Origin: Bernardetiaceae bacterium
GTDB lineage: Bacteria; Bacteroidota; Bacteroidia; Cytophagales; Thermoflexibacteraceae
DNA: 64,000 bases
Assembly: GCA_025057115.1 (NCBI GenBank)
Contig: JANWWZ010000015.1
Location: 1-64,000 of the forward strand
Direction of reading: 5' to 3'
Below are positions 27,463-36,071 of the stretch, one piece after another. The translations under genes were made by a program, and so were the position numbers. A model generated the notes under the pieces. The model searched no databases and was not told where the DNA came from. It saw only the letters and a program-made list of their open reading frames with translations. The first letter of the stretch is position 1. Each line of letters starts with the position of its first letter.

Positions 27463-28824
27463 ATGCAAGCCATTTCAGGGTACTCCAAACTGAGCAAGGA
27501 AGAAAAATTAGAGTGGTTAGCTCGCCAAGTAAGCCATGAGCCCGAGGCTTTTATTGCCGAAATGAAAAGTTATTGGCACAACGACCACTCAGTGCAAAAG
27601 CTCTTTGACGAGTTTAGTGAAAATACACTGACTAACTTTTACATGCCTTTTGGCATTGTGCCTAATGTACTGCTCAACGGTGAACTTTACGCTGTGCCGA
27701 TGGTCATAGAGGAAAGTTCAGTAGTGGCAGCGGCTGCACAAAGTGCTAAATTTTGGCTCACGCGCGGCGGTTTCAAAGCCCAAGTGCTCGGCACAAAGAA
27801 AATTGGGCAAGTCCATTTTCTCTGGGAAGGCGACTTCCTCAAACTAGATGTGCTCTTTGAGGACTTGAAAGAGAAAATGCTCGACAACACCGCCTTGATT
27901 ACCAAAAACATGCGCCAGCGCGGAGGAGGCATTCTAGATATTGAACTCGTCAACATGACGCACATAGAGCCGCACTACTACCAGTTTAAGGCAACGTTTG
28001 AAACTTGCGACTCGATGGGAGCTAACTTCATCAATACTTGCCTAGAGGAGTTTGCCCGCACCTTCAAACAATGGGCAGCAGTGCAAGAAGGCTTTACGGA
28101 AAAAGAGCGCAACCCTCTGATTATCATGTCCATTCTTTCCAATTACACCCCAGAGTGCCTAGTAAAGGCATGGGTAGAGTGCCCTGTAGCTGAGTTAGGT
28201 TCCTTTGAAGGCATGGATGCTGAAATGTTTGCCTTCAAATTCCAAAAAGCCATCACGATTGCCAAAAATGACGTCTATCGCGCCACTACCCACAACAAAG
28301 GCATTTTCAATGGCATTGATGCGGTAGCCCTTGCCACAGGAAATGATTTTAGAGCTGTAGAAGCCTGTGGGCATGTTTATGCCGCCCGCGACGGCAAATA
28401 TCGCAGCCTTACTGACTGTACGGTAGAAAATGGCATATTCCGTTTTTGGATTACCGTTCCGCTGGCATTGGGTACAGTAGGCGGACTGACAAGCCTTCAT
28501 CCCATTGTGCGCCGCTCGTTCGAAATTTTAGGTTACCCCAATGCCCAAAAACTTATGCAGATCACGGCTGCTATCGGGCTGGCACAAAATTTTGCAGCAG
28601 TTAAATCGCTGGTTACTACAGGGATCCAAAAAGGACATATGAAAATGCATTTGCTCAACATTCTCAGGCATTTCGGAGCCACTGAAGAAGAAACCAAAGC
28701 GGCAATAGAACATTTTAAGCACCACGTAGTTTCTTTCAGCGCAGTACGCGACCTGTTAGACAAGTGGCGCGAAGCAGCAGAAATTAAACGCAACCACGAT
28801 ACTGACTCAACAGCAACGGTATAA
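27463..28824 (+). CDS. mvaA: Hydroxymethylglutaryl-CoA reductase, class II type
   Basis: A 453-residue enzyme reducing HMG-CoA to mevalonate. Start at the ATG at 27463 (MQAISGYSKLSKEEK); a TTG four codons earlier is also open. Class II features: catalytic Glu in MVIEESSVVAAAA (near 83), ETCDSMGANFINT, NDVYRATTHNKGIFNGIDAV, GTVGG, and a C-terminal GHMKMH with the likely catalytic His. Some class II enzymes run in the degradative direction, but the downstream kinases and decarboxylase make a biosynthetic role the better reading. It lies 52 bases after fni and 24 bases before the next kinase, so probably one operon. Confidence 0.92.
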   Translation: MQAISGYSKLSKEEKLEWLARQVSHEPEAFIAEMKSYWHNDHSVQKLFDEFSENTLTNFYMPFGIVPNVLLNGELYAVPMVIEESSVVAAAAQSAKFWLTRGGFKAQVLGTKKIGQVHFLWEGDFLKLDVLFEDLKEKMLDNTALITKNMRQRGGGILDIELVNMTHIEPHYYQFKATFETCDSMGANFINTCLEEFARTFKQWAAVQEGFTEKERNPLIIMSILSNYTPECLVKAWVECPVAELGSFEGMDAEMFAFKFQKAITIAKNDVYRATTHNKGIFNGIDAVALATGNDFRAVEACGHVYAARDGKYRSLTDCTVENGIFRFWITVPLALGTVGGLTSLHPIVRRSFEILGYPNAQKLMQITAAIGLAQNFAAVKSLVTTGIQKGHMKMHLLNILRHFGATEEETKAAIEHFKHHVVSFSAVRDLLDKWREAAEIKRNHDTDSTATV

Positions 28825-28848
28825 AAATAAAACCTGGCGCAATCAGCT

Positions 28849-29826
28849 ATGCAATTCTTCTACGGCAGCGGCAAACTACTGCTTAGCGGGGAGTATTACG
28901 TGCTTGATGGCGCATTAGCCTTAGCTATGCCTACTCGCTTTGGGCAGTTACTCAAGGTTACTTATCACCCTTCCCAGCACAAAGTTTTGCACTGGAAAAG
29001 CTACGACAATGAAGGGAATCTCTGGTTTGAAGCCCGTTTCGATACCGAAACCTTTGATTGCTTAGACCGATACATTTCCCAAAAGTCGCTCCTGTTGCAA
29101 AAAATACTCCGCATGGCACGACGCTTAGCAGGTAACTTTCTCAAAGGAAGAGAATACGTGCTGGTAGAAACTTACTTAGAATTTCCACGCTGGTGGGGGT
29201 TGGGAAGCAGTAGTACTCTTATTCACACTATTGCACAATGGGCAGGCGTAAATCCCTTTGAGCTCTTGTTTAGCACTTTAGGCGGTTCGGGATATGACGT
29301 AGCCTGTGCGCAAGCAAAAGGACCTATTCTGTACAAAAAATCAGAACAAGGTCCTCTACCTCGATCAGTGGAATTTGACCCGCCCTTCAAACATCACCTT
29401 TACTTTGTTTATTTGGGCAAAAAACAGTCTTCAGCCAAAGCCATCGAATACTACCAATCTTTAGGTCATAACAAGGCAGCTTTTGTAGAGCAGCTGACGC
29501 GCATTACAGAAGAGTTGCTCCAAGCCCGCACATTGGAAGAATTCGACGCCCTTATAGAAAAACACGAGCAAGTTATTGCCGAAAGTCTTCAGTTGAAACG
29601 GGTAAAAGACCTGTTTTTCAGCGACTTTTGGGGGCAAGTCAAGTCTTTAGGCGCATGGGGGGGCGATTTTGTTCTAGCCACCAGCCAGCGCAGTGAGCAA
29701 GAAACCCGCCGTTATTTTGCTTCCAAAGGATTTGACATCATGCTCACTTATGCAGAAATGATCAAAGAGCCTACAAGTGAAGTGGTAACCGATTACAGGC
29801 ATGGCGCTACTGCAACAATCTCCTAA
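28849..29826 (+). CDS. GHMP kinase, GYDIA type (probable phosphomevalonate kinase)
   Basis: A 325-residue GHMP-superfamily kinase. GSGKLLLSGEYYVLDGALAL at the N-terminus, the phosphate loop WWGLGSSSTLIH near 115-126, and GGSGYDVACA near 145-154, the GYDIA-type signature that names the family. It sits between HMG-CoA reductase and diphosphomevalonate decarboxylase, with mevalonate kinase also present, leaving phosphomevalonate kinase as the unassigned step; that role is an inference from position and fold. The gene overlaps the start of mvaD by 26 bases, implying tight coupling. Confidence 0.8.
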   Translation: MQFFYGSGKLLLSGEYYVLDGALALAMPTRFGQLLKVTYHPSQHKVLHWKSYDNEGNLWFEARFDTETFDCLDRYISQKSLLLQKILRMARRLAGNFLKGREYVLVETYLEFPRWWGLGSSSTLIHTIAQWAGVNPFELLFSTLGGSGYDVACAQAKGPILYKKSEQGPLPRSVEFDPPFKHHLYFVYLGKKQSSAKAIEYYQSLGHNKAAFVEQLTRITEELLQARTLEEFDALIEKHEQVIAESLQLKRVKDLFFSDFWGQVKSLGAWGGDFVLATSQRSEQETRRYFASKGFDIMLTYAEMIKEPTSEVVTDYRHGATATIS

Positions 29827-30904
29827 ATTTGCAACAACAATTGCTTCCACCAGCTTGGAACACCAACAAGGGCATATTCACTGGCGCGTGCCTTCTAACA
29901 TTGCACTGATTAAGTATTGGGGCAAGCGCGGTGTACAGTTACCTCAAAATCCCTCTTTGAGCTTCACCCTGCAGCATGCCTACACTGAAATGCAACTCGA
30001 CTTTCGTCCTTCCAGCACGGGCAAGCGCATCGTGGAGTTTTACTTCGAGGGCATGCCCAATGAAAAATTTAGGGCAAAGATTGTACAATTTTTAGAAACT
30101 TACCCCGAAGAATTCACCTTTACAGAAAAGCTACACCTGACCTTTCACTCCATAAACTCCTTTCCGCATTCTGCAGGCATTGCTTCTTCGGCTTCTAGCA
30201 TGGGCGCGCTAGCTCTTTGCTTAGTGAGCCTTGCCCAAAAGTGCGGAATAGATTGGGGCAGACTAGAAACCACTTGGCAAAAGGCTTCTTATTGGGCTCG
30301 GCTGGCTTCTGGAAGTGCTTGCCGCTCCATCTATGGCGGGTATGTACTTTGGGGAGCTGTGCCAGAACTTCCCCACAGTTCTGATTTGTATGCCTTGCCG
30401 CTTTCGCAAGAAAATATACACCCCATTTTTGCCAATTTCTGCGACAGCATTTTAATCATAAGCGCAGAAGAAAAAGCCGTTTCTAGCCGCGCTGGGCATG
30501 CCCTTATGAACGGACATCCTTTTGCTGAGGCTAGATACCAACAAGCTCGCACACACTTGAAGCAGTTGTTAGAAGCCCTTGCCATGGGCAATTTGGAAAA
30601 GTTTATAACTATTGTTGAAAATGAAGCTCTTACTTTGCACGGGCTGATGATGAACTCCTATCCTTCTTTTATCCTCATGAAACCCGCTACCCTTGCCGTT
30701 ATCGAGCAATTGCGCAATTTCCGCCGCCAGAGAGAGATTCCTCTTGCTTTTACTCTGGATGCAGGTCCTAATGTACATGTATTGTATCCTGCCGCTTTTC
30801 GGCAAGAAGTGCGCAATTTCATTGATGAAGAGTTAGTGAAGTATTGTCAGCAAAACCGTTATATCCACGATGAAGTGGGTACAGGTCCCATACTATTCCA
30901 ATAA
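29801..30904 (+). CDS. mvaD: Diphosphomevalonate decarboxylase
   Basis: A 367-residue GHMP enzyme converting mevalonate 5-diphosphate to IPP. Motifs: VPSNIALIKYWGKRG near 30-44, the ATP loop HSAGIASSASS near 123-133, RLASGSACRSIYGG, and TLDAGPN near the C-terminus with the catalytic Asp. The ATG at 29801 overlaps the preceding gene by 26 bases; a TTG at 29854 would avoid the overlap but is less likely. The mevalonate kinase gene follows 13 bases after the stop. Confidence 0.93.
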   Translation: MALLQQSPKFATTIASTSLEHQQGHIHWRVPSNIALIKYWGKRGVQLPQNPSLSFTLQHAYTEMQLDFRPSSTGKRIVEFYFEGMPNEKFRAKIVQFLETYPEEFTFTEKLHLTFHSINSFPHSAGIASSASSMGALALCLVSLAQKCGIDWGRLETTWQKASYWARLASGSACRSIYGGYVLWGAVPELPHSSDLYALPLSQENIHPIFANFCDSILIISAEEKAVSSRAGHALMNGHPFAEARYQQARTHLKQLLEALAMGNLEKFITIVENEALTLHGLMMNSYPSFILMKPATLAVIEQLRNFRRQREIPLAFTLDAGPNVHVLYPAAFRQEVRNFIDEELVKYCQQNRYIHDEVGTGPILFQ

Positions 30905-30917
30905 TTGCGGCAAGGCT

Positions 30918-31874
30918 ATGTATTACACCGTTGCGCAGTCGCCTGTTTTTCACTCCAAGATCCTTCTTTTTGGCGAATATAGTCTTATCCTCAATTCTAT
31001 GGGACTTGCCTTGCCTTACCCGCTTTTTGAGGGCAGGCTAGTGCTCAAGCACATTGCCGAAAGTTCGCGGCGCATCGATCAATCCAATCGAGAACTAAAG
31101 GCATTTTGCGACTACATGAAACTTCGCAAACGTCAACAGGCTCTTAGCTTCGACTTTGACATTAATTCCATGGAGTTTGACGTAGCCCAAGGGCTTTACT
31201 TTCAGTCCAATATTCCTCAAGGCTTTGGCGTAGGTAGCTCTGGGGCTCTTACCGCTGCTCTTTACGAGCGCTATGTATATGACAAAATCCTGCACAACGG
31301 TCAACCCACTAATGAAGAAATAGTGCGGCTCAAGAAGATATTTTCAGAGATGGAGTCGCATTTTCATGGTTCTAGTTCGGGAGTAGATCCACTAATATGC
31401 TATTTAAACATGCCTTTGCTCATTCGCAGCAAAACGCAAATCGAACCTGTGGACTTGCCTCCTCCCGCTACCACTGATGGCGGCATTTTCCTACTCAACA
31501 CCGGCAGACCGCGCAAAACAGAGCCACTGGTGAATCTGTTTTTAGAAAAAATGCAACACGCAGAATTTGCGGACCTATGCCGCTACCAGTTAATTCCACA
31601 TAACGAAAATTGCATTCGTTATTTTCTCACAGGGCAGATCGAAGAACTGTTTAAAGAATTAGCCCAACTTTCAGCTTTCCAGTTGCGGTATTTTACTCCA
31701 ATGATTCCACCGCTGTTCCGTCCTATCTGGCAGTTTGGAATAGAGTCTGGATTGTATTACCTCAAACTTTGCGGCGCAGGCGGCGGTGGATTCATTCTTG
31801 GATTTACACAAAATTTTTGCCTTGCACGTGGGCACTTAGAAGATTATCAATCCCGAATTGCATATCGTTTGTAA
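30918..31874 (+). CDS. Mevalonate kinase-like GHMP kinase
   Basis: A 318-residue GHMP kinase from the ATG at 30918 (MYYTVAQSPVFHSKILLFGEY); the longer frame from 30870 would overlap mvaD and lacks similarity. Phosphate loop QGFGVGSSGALTAALY near 101-116, SSSGVDPLICYLN with the likely catalytic Asp, and the C-terminal glycine motif CGAGGGGFILGF. These fit mevalonate kinase, which makes mevalonate 5-phosphate. It closes the mevalonate gene run. Mevalonate and phosphomevalonate kinase are hard to separate by eye, so the two kinase roles here could be swapped. Confidence 0.82.
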   Translation: MYYTVAQSPVFHSKILLFGEYSLILNSMGLALPYPLFEGRLVLKHIAESSRRIDQSNRELKAFCDYMKLRKRQQALSFDFDINSMEFDVAQGLYFQSNIPQGFGVGSSGALTAALYERYVYDKILHNGQPTNEEIVRLKKIFSEMESHFHGSSSGVDPLICYLNMPLLIRSKTQIEPVDLPPPATTDGGIFLLNTGRPRKTEPLVNLFLEKMQHAEFADLCRYQLIPHNENCIRYFLTGQIEELFKELAQLSAFQLRYFTPMIPPLFRPIWQFGIESGLYYLKLCGAGGGGFILGFTQNFCLARGHLEDYQSRIAYRL

Positions 31875-31889
31875 AAACTCCATATTACT

Positions 31890-32750
31890 ATGGGCAAACT
31901 ATGGATAGCTTTGCTTGTAATTTTCACTACTTTGATGCAGGACAATCCCGCTTACTTACTCTATGATAGCAGTGGAAAAGTAGTTCCTTACAGCCAGTTG
32001 CTTACCGCTGCTACAAAAGCCGATGTGATACTTTTTGGTGAAAGTCACAACAATCCCATTTGCCATTGGCTGCAATTGCGCTTGACCAAAGACCTTCACA
32101 AAAATTTAGGTAACAAGCTCGTCTTAGCGGCTGAAATGTTTGAGGCAGATGATCAACTGGTACTGAATGAATACCTGGCAGGACTTATCAAGGAAAACAA
32201 TTTTGAAAAAGAAGCCAAGATTTGGAACAATTACGCCACCGATTACAAGCCATTAGTAAACTTTGCCAAGCAAAACCACTTGGCTTTTATTGCAAGCAAT
32301 ATCCCGCGCCGTTACGCAGCCATGGTGGCTATGCAAGGACTGGAAAGTTTGGAAAAACTGGAAGCCGAAGCAAAAAGAATATTGCCCCCGCTGCCCATTC
32401 CACTAGACCGAGAACTACCTAGCTACAAAAAAATCGCAACCATGATGGGTGGACACGCAGGCACTTCCGCTGAAAATATGGTAGCTGCTCAAGCCATCAA
32501 AGATGCCACCATGGGCTACCGCATCGCACAAGCATGGGAAAAAGGCAAAGTGATTCTCCACCTCAATGGTTCTTATCACTCAGACAATTACGAAGGCATT
32601 GTTTGGTATCTCAATCGGTATAAGCCTGGACTCAATCTACTTACCATTAGCATTTCTGAACAAGAAGACATCACTGCTCTAGCCCAAGAAGCTCATAACA
32701 AAGCTCATTTTATTGTTGCCGTTCCAGCAGATATGACCAAAACTTATTAG
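31890..32750 (+). CDS. ChaN-family (heme-binding uptake) secreted protein
   Basis: A 286-residue protein with an N-terminal hydrophobic export segment (WIALLVIFTTLM). The domain matches ChaN / Haem_bd_uptake (PF04187): VILFGESHNNPICHWLQ near 44-60, LAAEMFEADDQLVL, FIASNIPRRYAAMVA and the C-terminal ILHLNGSYHSDNYEGI. Campylobacter ChaN binds heme as a dimer and is linked to iron uptake; elsewhere the role is unproven. The conserved GESHxN and His suggest a catalytic or metal site. It starts 15 bases after the mevalonate kinase gene, so it may be read from the same transcript although unrelated in function. Confidence 0.75.
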   Translation: MGKLWIALLVIFTTLMQDNPAYLLYDSSGKVVPYSQLLTAATKADVILFGESHNNPICHWLQLRLTKDLHKNLGNKLVLAAEMFEADDQLVLNEYLAGLIKENNFEKEAKIWNNYATDYKPLVNFAKQNHLAFIASNIPRRYAAMVAMQGLESLEKLEAEAKRILPPLPIPLDRELPSYKKIATMMGGHAGTSAENMVAAQAIKDATMGYRIAQAWEKGKVILHLNGSYHSDNYEGIVWYLNRYKPGLNLLTISISEQEDITALAQEAHNKAHFIVAVPADMTKTY

Positions 32751-32809
32751 CTGTGTCGGTAGTTTGCATAAATTGTTATTTTTATCAGTGGATGCAACCA
32801 ACTAAGCGC

Positions 32810-33445
32810 ATGAAAAATTTTTGTTTAGGAGTAGTAGTGTTCTTGGGGCTGGCCTGCTCTCCTACTGCTAAAGAAAAACAAGGACAAACTGCAGAAGCAT
32901 CTCAAAAAACCCAGTATGTTCCCGAAAGAGAGCTCAAATACGTTGAATATGCTGAAGATGTCAATGCAGGTAAAATTCCGGTAGATACCCTTAAAACTTC
33001 CGCTCGCAGAGAAGCCAGCGGCAAGGTAGGTAACGTAGAAGTCAAAATTAATTATGGTTCTCCAGGAGTGCGCGGGCGCGTTATCTGGAACGGATTAGTA
33101 GCCTATGATCAAGTATGGGTAACAGGTGCTCACACCGCCACGCGCGTCGATTTTAGCCACCCCGTAATTATTGGCAATAAGGAAATTCCTGCAGGAGCTT
33201 ACGGCTTTTTTTCTATCCCTTCCGCCAGCGAATGGACCCTTATTCTAAACCGCAATTACGACCAGCACCTAACTGATAACTACAAGGAAAGCGAAGATGT
33301 GGTGCGCATTCAGGTAAAACCAGTAGAACATCCAATAGTACAGCGGCTTACCTACTCCGTAGAAAAAATCTCTGACAAAGAAGGTGCAATTGCAGTGTGT
33401 TGGGAAAAAATCAAAGTAGCTATGCCTTTTCGCGTTAAGGAATGA
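32810..33445 (+). CDS. DUF2911 lipoprotein
   Basis: A 211-residue lipoprotein. The ATG at 32810 gives a signal peptide with lipobox Cys16 (VFLGLAC); a GTG at 32753 or ATG at 32792 would only lengthen the leader. The C-terminal domain carries the DUF2911 pattern: VEVKINYGSPGVRGR, WVTGAHTATRVDFSHPV, IPAGAYGFFSIPSASEWTLI, and a terminal strand VCWEKIKVAMPF. Function unknown; the family is common in Bacteroidota as secreted or lipid-anchored beta proteins. It follows the ChaN-like gene by 59 bases and ends before a strong bidirectional terminator. Confidence 0.8.
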   Translation: MKNFCLGVVVFLGLACSPTAKEKQGQTAEASQKTQYVPERELKYVEYAEDVNAGKIPVDTLKTSARREASGKVGNVEVKINYGSPGVRGRVIWNGLVAYDQVWVTGAHTATRVDFSHPVIIGNKEIPAGAYGFFSIPSASEWTLILNRNYDQHLTDNYKESEDVVRIQVKPVEHPIVQRLTYSVEKISDKEGAIAVCWEKIKVAMPFRVKE

Positions 33446-33537
33446 ACGAAGTGCTTATTGACTGCTTTGCCCTGCGAATGTTTTGCCTATGCACTACTTT
33501 GCACGGTGAAAACTTTTTTAACGACAATTGCAAAAAC

Positions 33538-33578
33538 AAAAACTCTGACACGACCATTGTCGTGGTCAGAGTTTTTTT
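33538..33578. terminator. Bidirectional terminator between DUF2911 and the beta-synthase genes
   Basis: AAACTCTGAC-ACGAC pairs with GTCGTGGTCAGAGTTT (one bulged base) around a CATT loop, followed by a T run on the plus strand and, read from the other side, by T-rich sequence. It separates two convergent genes. Confidence 0.85.
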
Positions 33579-33597
33579 AATGACGCACCACCAAGCG

Positions 33598-34971
33598 TTA
33601 GGCAGTCAATGCCATGAGCAAATCATGCTGGGTGATAATATGAACTTGATTGTTTTCATCGCGGACAAGGAGTGCTTTATTATCCTTGTCGATTAATCCA
33701 GAAAGCACGTCGATGGTATTGTCTATACCCACGAATCGGAAAGGAGGTCCCATGACTTCTGCTACGGGTAGGTCTTTGGCTTCGGGGTTGTCGATGAGCA
33801 AGTTAAGTAGTGCACTGTCGTTGAGGCTACCCACAAAGTGGTCATTTTCCACCACTGGCAATTGCGAAATGCCCTCTTGATTGAGCAATTTAATGGCATA
33901 TCCCACCGTATCAGTTTTTTTGACCGTGATGAGCCTAGAAGCTCCATTGCGCGTGCGGATAATATCCCGAGCAGTGGCGTATTGTCGTTTTTCTAAAAAT
34001 CCATGGTCTTTCATCCAAACATCATTGTAAATTTTATTTAAGTAGCGCGTGCCGTGATCAGGTAAAATCACTACCATCACATCTTCTTCTTTGAGGTGAT
34101 GGCGTGCATACTCTAAAGCACCATACACAGCCGAGCCACAACTCCAACCGACGAACAAGCCCTCTTCTTTTGCCAGCCGCCGCGCCATAATAGCTGCATC
34201 TTTGTCGGTTACTTTAATGAACAAATCGATGAGGTTAAAATCCACGTTTTTAGGCAGAATATCCTCGCCAATGCCTTCGGTAAGGTAAGGATAAATTTCG
34301 TTTTCGTCGAAAATGCCTGTTTCTTTGTACTTTTTAAAGACAGATCCGTAAGTATCAATGCCGATGGTAACTATGCTAGGCTTGTGCAACTTCAAGTATT
34401 TAGAAACACCGCAAATGGTACCTCCTGTGCCTACTCCTGCCACCAAGTGCGTAATTTTTCCTTCTGTATCGCGCCAAATCTCTGGTCCTGTAGTATCGTA
34501 ATGGGCAGCTGTGTTGGAAAGGTTGTCATATTGGTTGGGATAGAAGGAGTTAGGTATTTCTTGATTCAGCCGGCGGGCTACGGAGTAATAAGAGCGCGGG
34601 TCATTGGGCTCCACATTAGTAGGACACACTACCACTTCAGCGCCGAGGGCGCGTAAAATGTTAATTTTTTCTTGCGACTGTTTGTCCGAAACGGTAAAAA
34701 TACATTTATAGCCTTTTACAACCGCTACTAAAGCCAAGCCCATGCCTGTATTGCCTGAGGTAGCTTCTATGATCGTGCCCCCAGGTTTAAGTTTGCCTTC
34801 GCGTTCAGCGTCTTCAATCATGCGCAGGGCAATGCGGTCTTTTACCGAATTGCCAGGATTGAAATACTCTACTTTTGCCAACACGGTGCCTTTAATGCCT
34901 TCCGTTACGCGATTGAGCTTAATTAAAGGTGTGTTGCCAATGGTATCAACAATGGATTGATAATACCTCAT
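33598..34971 (-). CDS. Pyridoxal-phosphate beta-synthase with C-terminal CBS domains (cystathionine beta-synthase-like)
   Basis: A 457-residue protein from the ATG at 34971. Residues 1-320 form the fold-type II PLP domain: PLP Lys44 in PGNSVKDRIALR, the phosphate loop SGNTGMGLA (72-80), VGTGGTI and the C-terminal GWSCGSAVYG. Residues about 335-457 are two CBS domains (ISQLPVVENDHFVGSL, ALLVRDENNQVHIITQHDLL), as in cystathionine beta-synthase, where they regulate activity. It likely makes cystathionine or cysteine from serine derivatives. There is no N-terminal heme-binding segment. It is divergent from proC across 77 bases. Confidence 0.88.
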   Translation of the reverse strand: MRYYQSIVDTIGNTPLIKLNRVTEGIKGTVLAKVEYFNPGNSVKDRIALRMIEDAEREGKLKPGGTIIEATSGNTGMGLALVAVVKGYKCIFTVSDKQSQEKINILRALGAEVVVCPTNVEPNDPRSYYSVARRLNQEIPNSFYPNQYDNLSNTAAHYDTTGPEIWRDTEGKITHLVAGVGTGGTICGVSKYLKLHKPSIVTIGIDTYGSVFKKYKETGIFDENEIYPYLTEGIGEDILPKNVDFNLIDLFIKVTDKDAAIMARRLAKEEGLFVGWSCGSAVYGALEYARHHLKEEDVMVVILPDHGTRYLNKIYNDVWMKDHGFLEKRQYATARDIIRTRNGASRLITVKKTDTVGYAIKLLNQEGISQLPVVENDHFVGSLNDSALLNLLIDNPEAKDLPVAEVMGPPFRFVGIDNTIDVLSGLIDKDNKALLVRDENNQVHIITQHDLLMALTA

Positions 34972-35048
34972 GTGTTTACTAAAAAATTGCAAACAAAATT
35001 AGTCATTTTTTTCTGCTATTTTTGACGTTGGCAAATTGAATTTGTAAT

Positions 35049-35849
35049 ATGAACATACTCATTGCAGGCGGTGGCAATATGGGCAAAACTTATGCAGACG
35101 CTTTCATTGCCAACCACGCTCTTGCAAAAGAAGAACTCTATATTTTGGAACACTCCCCTGAAAAAGTAGCTTATTTCAAATCACTGGGTTTTGAAAATGT
35201 TTTTTTTCAACCTGATGGCTATGTAAGCCACATGGATATTGTCATATTAGCCATTAAACCACAAGATAGGCACGAGCTTTTTCCAAAAATCGCTCCCTTT
35301 ATTCACTCTCGGCAAATTGTTCTTTCTATCATGGCGGGGGTTACGATGCAAACCATAGCCCAATCCTTGCCCACTCCTAAAATTGTCCGCGCAATGCCCA
35401 ACCTTCCAGCCCAAATTGGCATGGGAATGACGGGTTTTACTTCCACCGACGCCGTTACCAAAGAAGAGATTTTTAACATACAAAACCTGCTCAATACCAC
35501 TGGAAAAACGCTCTATTTCGACGATGAAAGCAAACTAGACGCTGTTACTGCTATCTCAGGTAGCGGACCAGCATACGTTTTTTACTTCATGGATGCAATG
35601 ATCCAAACAGCAATGCAAATGGGCTTTACCAAAGTACAAGCCGAGTTAATGGTAGAACAAACCTTTATGGGAGCAGTGCACTTGCTCAATACGTACCGAC
35701 TTAGCTGCAAAGAGTGGATAAGTAAGGTAGCTTCTAAAGGAGGCACTACGGAGGCTGCTTTGCACCAATTTGACCAACATCAACTCCAACACAGCATTTG
35801 CAAAGGACTGCAAGCTGCTCTGCAACGCGCCGTTGAGCTAGGGCAATAG
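35049..35849 (+). CDS. proC: Pyrroline-5-carboxylate reductase
   Basis: A 266-residue NAD(P)H-dependent enzyme for the last step of proline synthesis. N-terminal nucleotide-binding MNILIAGGGNMGKTYADAF, AIKPQD, IVRAMPNLPAQIGMG, the signature SGSGPAYVFYFMDAM and the substrate-binding SKGGTTEAAL. Length is normal. A TATTTTTG element near 35022 could be a -7 box but no properly spaced TTG accompanies it. It is a single gene, convergent with the macroglobulin gene. Confidence 0.95.
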   Translation: MNILIAGGGNMGKTYADAFIANHALAKEELYILEHSPEKVAYFKSLGFENVFFQPDGYVSHMDIVILAIKPQDRHELFPKIAPFIHSRQIVLSIMAGVTMQTIAQSLPTPKIVRAMPNLPAQIGMGMTGFTSTDAVTKEEIFNIQNLLNTTGKTLYFDDESKLDAVTAISGSGPAYVFYFMDAMIQTAMQMGFTKVQAELMVEQTFMGAVHLLNTYRLSCKEWISKVASKGGTTEAALHQFDQHQLQHSICKGLQAALQRAVELGQ

Positions 35850-36027
35850 CACTTCTGGGCTTATGCCGAGAGTTGACCTTTGCTAACTTTTGCCGCTACC
35901 CAGTTAAGTGCTGAAAGCAAGAATTCTCGACGGCGAAAAGTCGATTTTTTTTGTTTGTTTCAAATTTTTTGCTTGGCGTTGTTAATAGTTGGCATAGAGT
36001 TACTGCTATACCAGTAAAAATTCCTGA

Positions 36028-36054
36028 CTGCCTGATAAAAAAGCTATCAGGCAG
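36028..36054. terminator. Hairpin between proC and the macroglobulin gene
   Basis: CTGCCTGATA and TATCAGGCAG make a perfect 10-base-pair stem with a 7-base loop. T-rich sequence follows on the minus strand (GGAATTTTTAC), fewer Ts on the plus. It probably ends the macroglobulin transcript and may serve both genes. Confidence 0.55.
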
Positions 36055-36071
36055 GTCTTGGTTGTACTCGG

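Noticed and set aside
30870-30917. Mevalonate kinase start at 30870
   Set aside because: The added 16 residues lie inside mvaD and do not resemble a GHMP kinase N-terminus; the ATG at 30918 does.
33442-33696. Open frame of 84 codons after the DUF2911 gene
   Set aside because: It runs through a strong bidirectional terminator and into the antisense of the beta-synthase gene, with a composition unlike real proteins.
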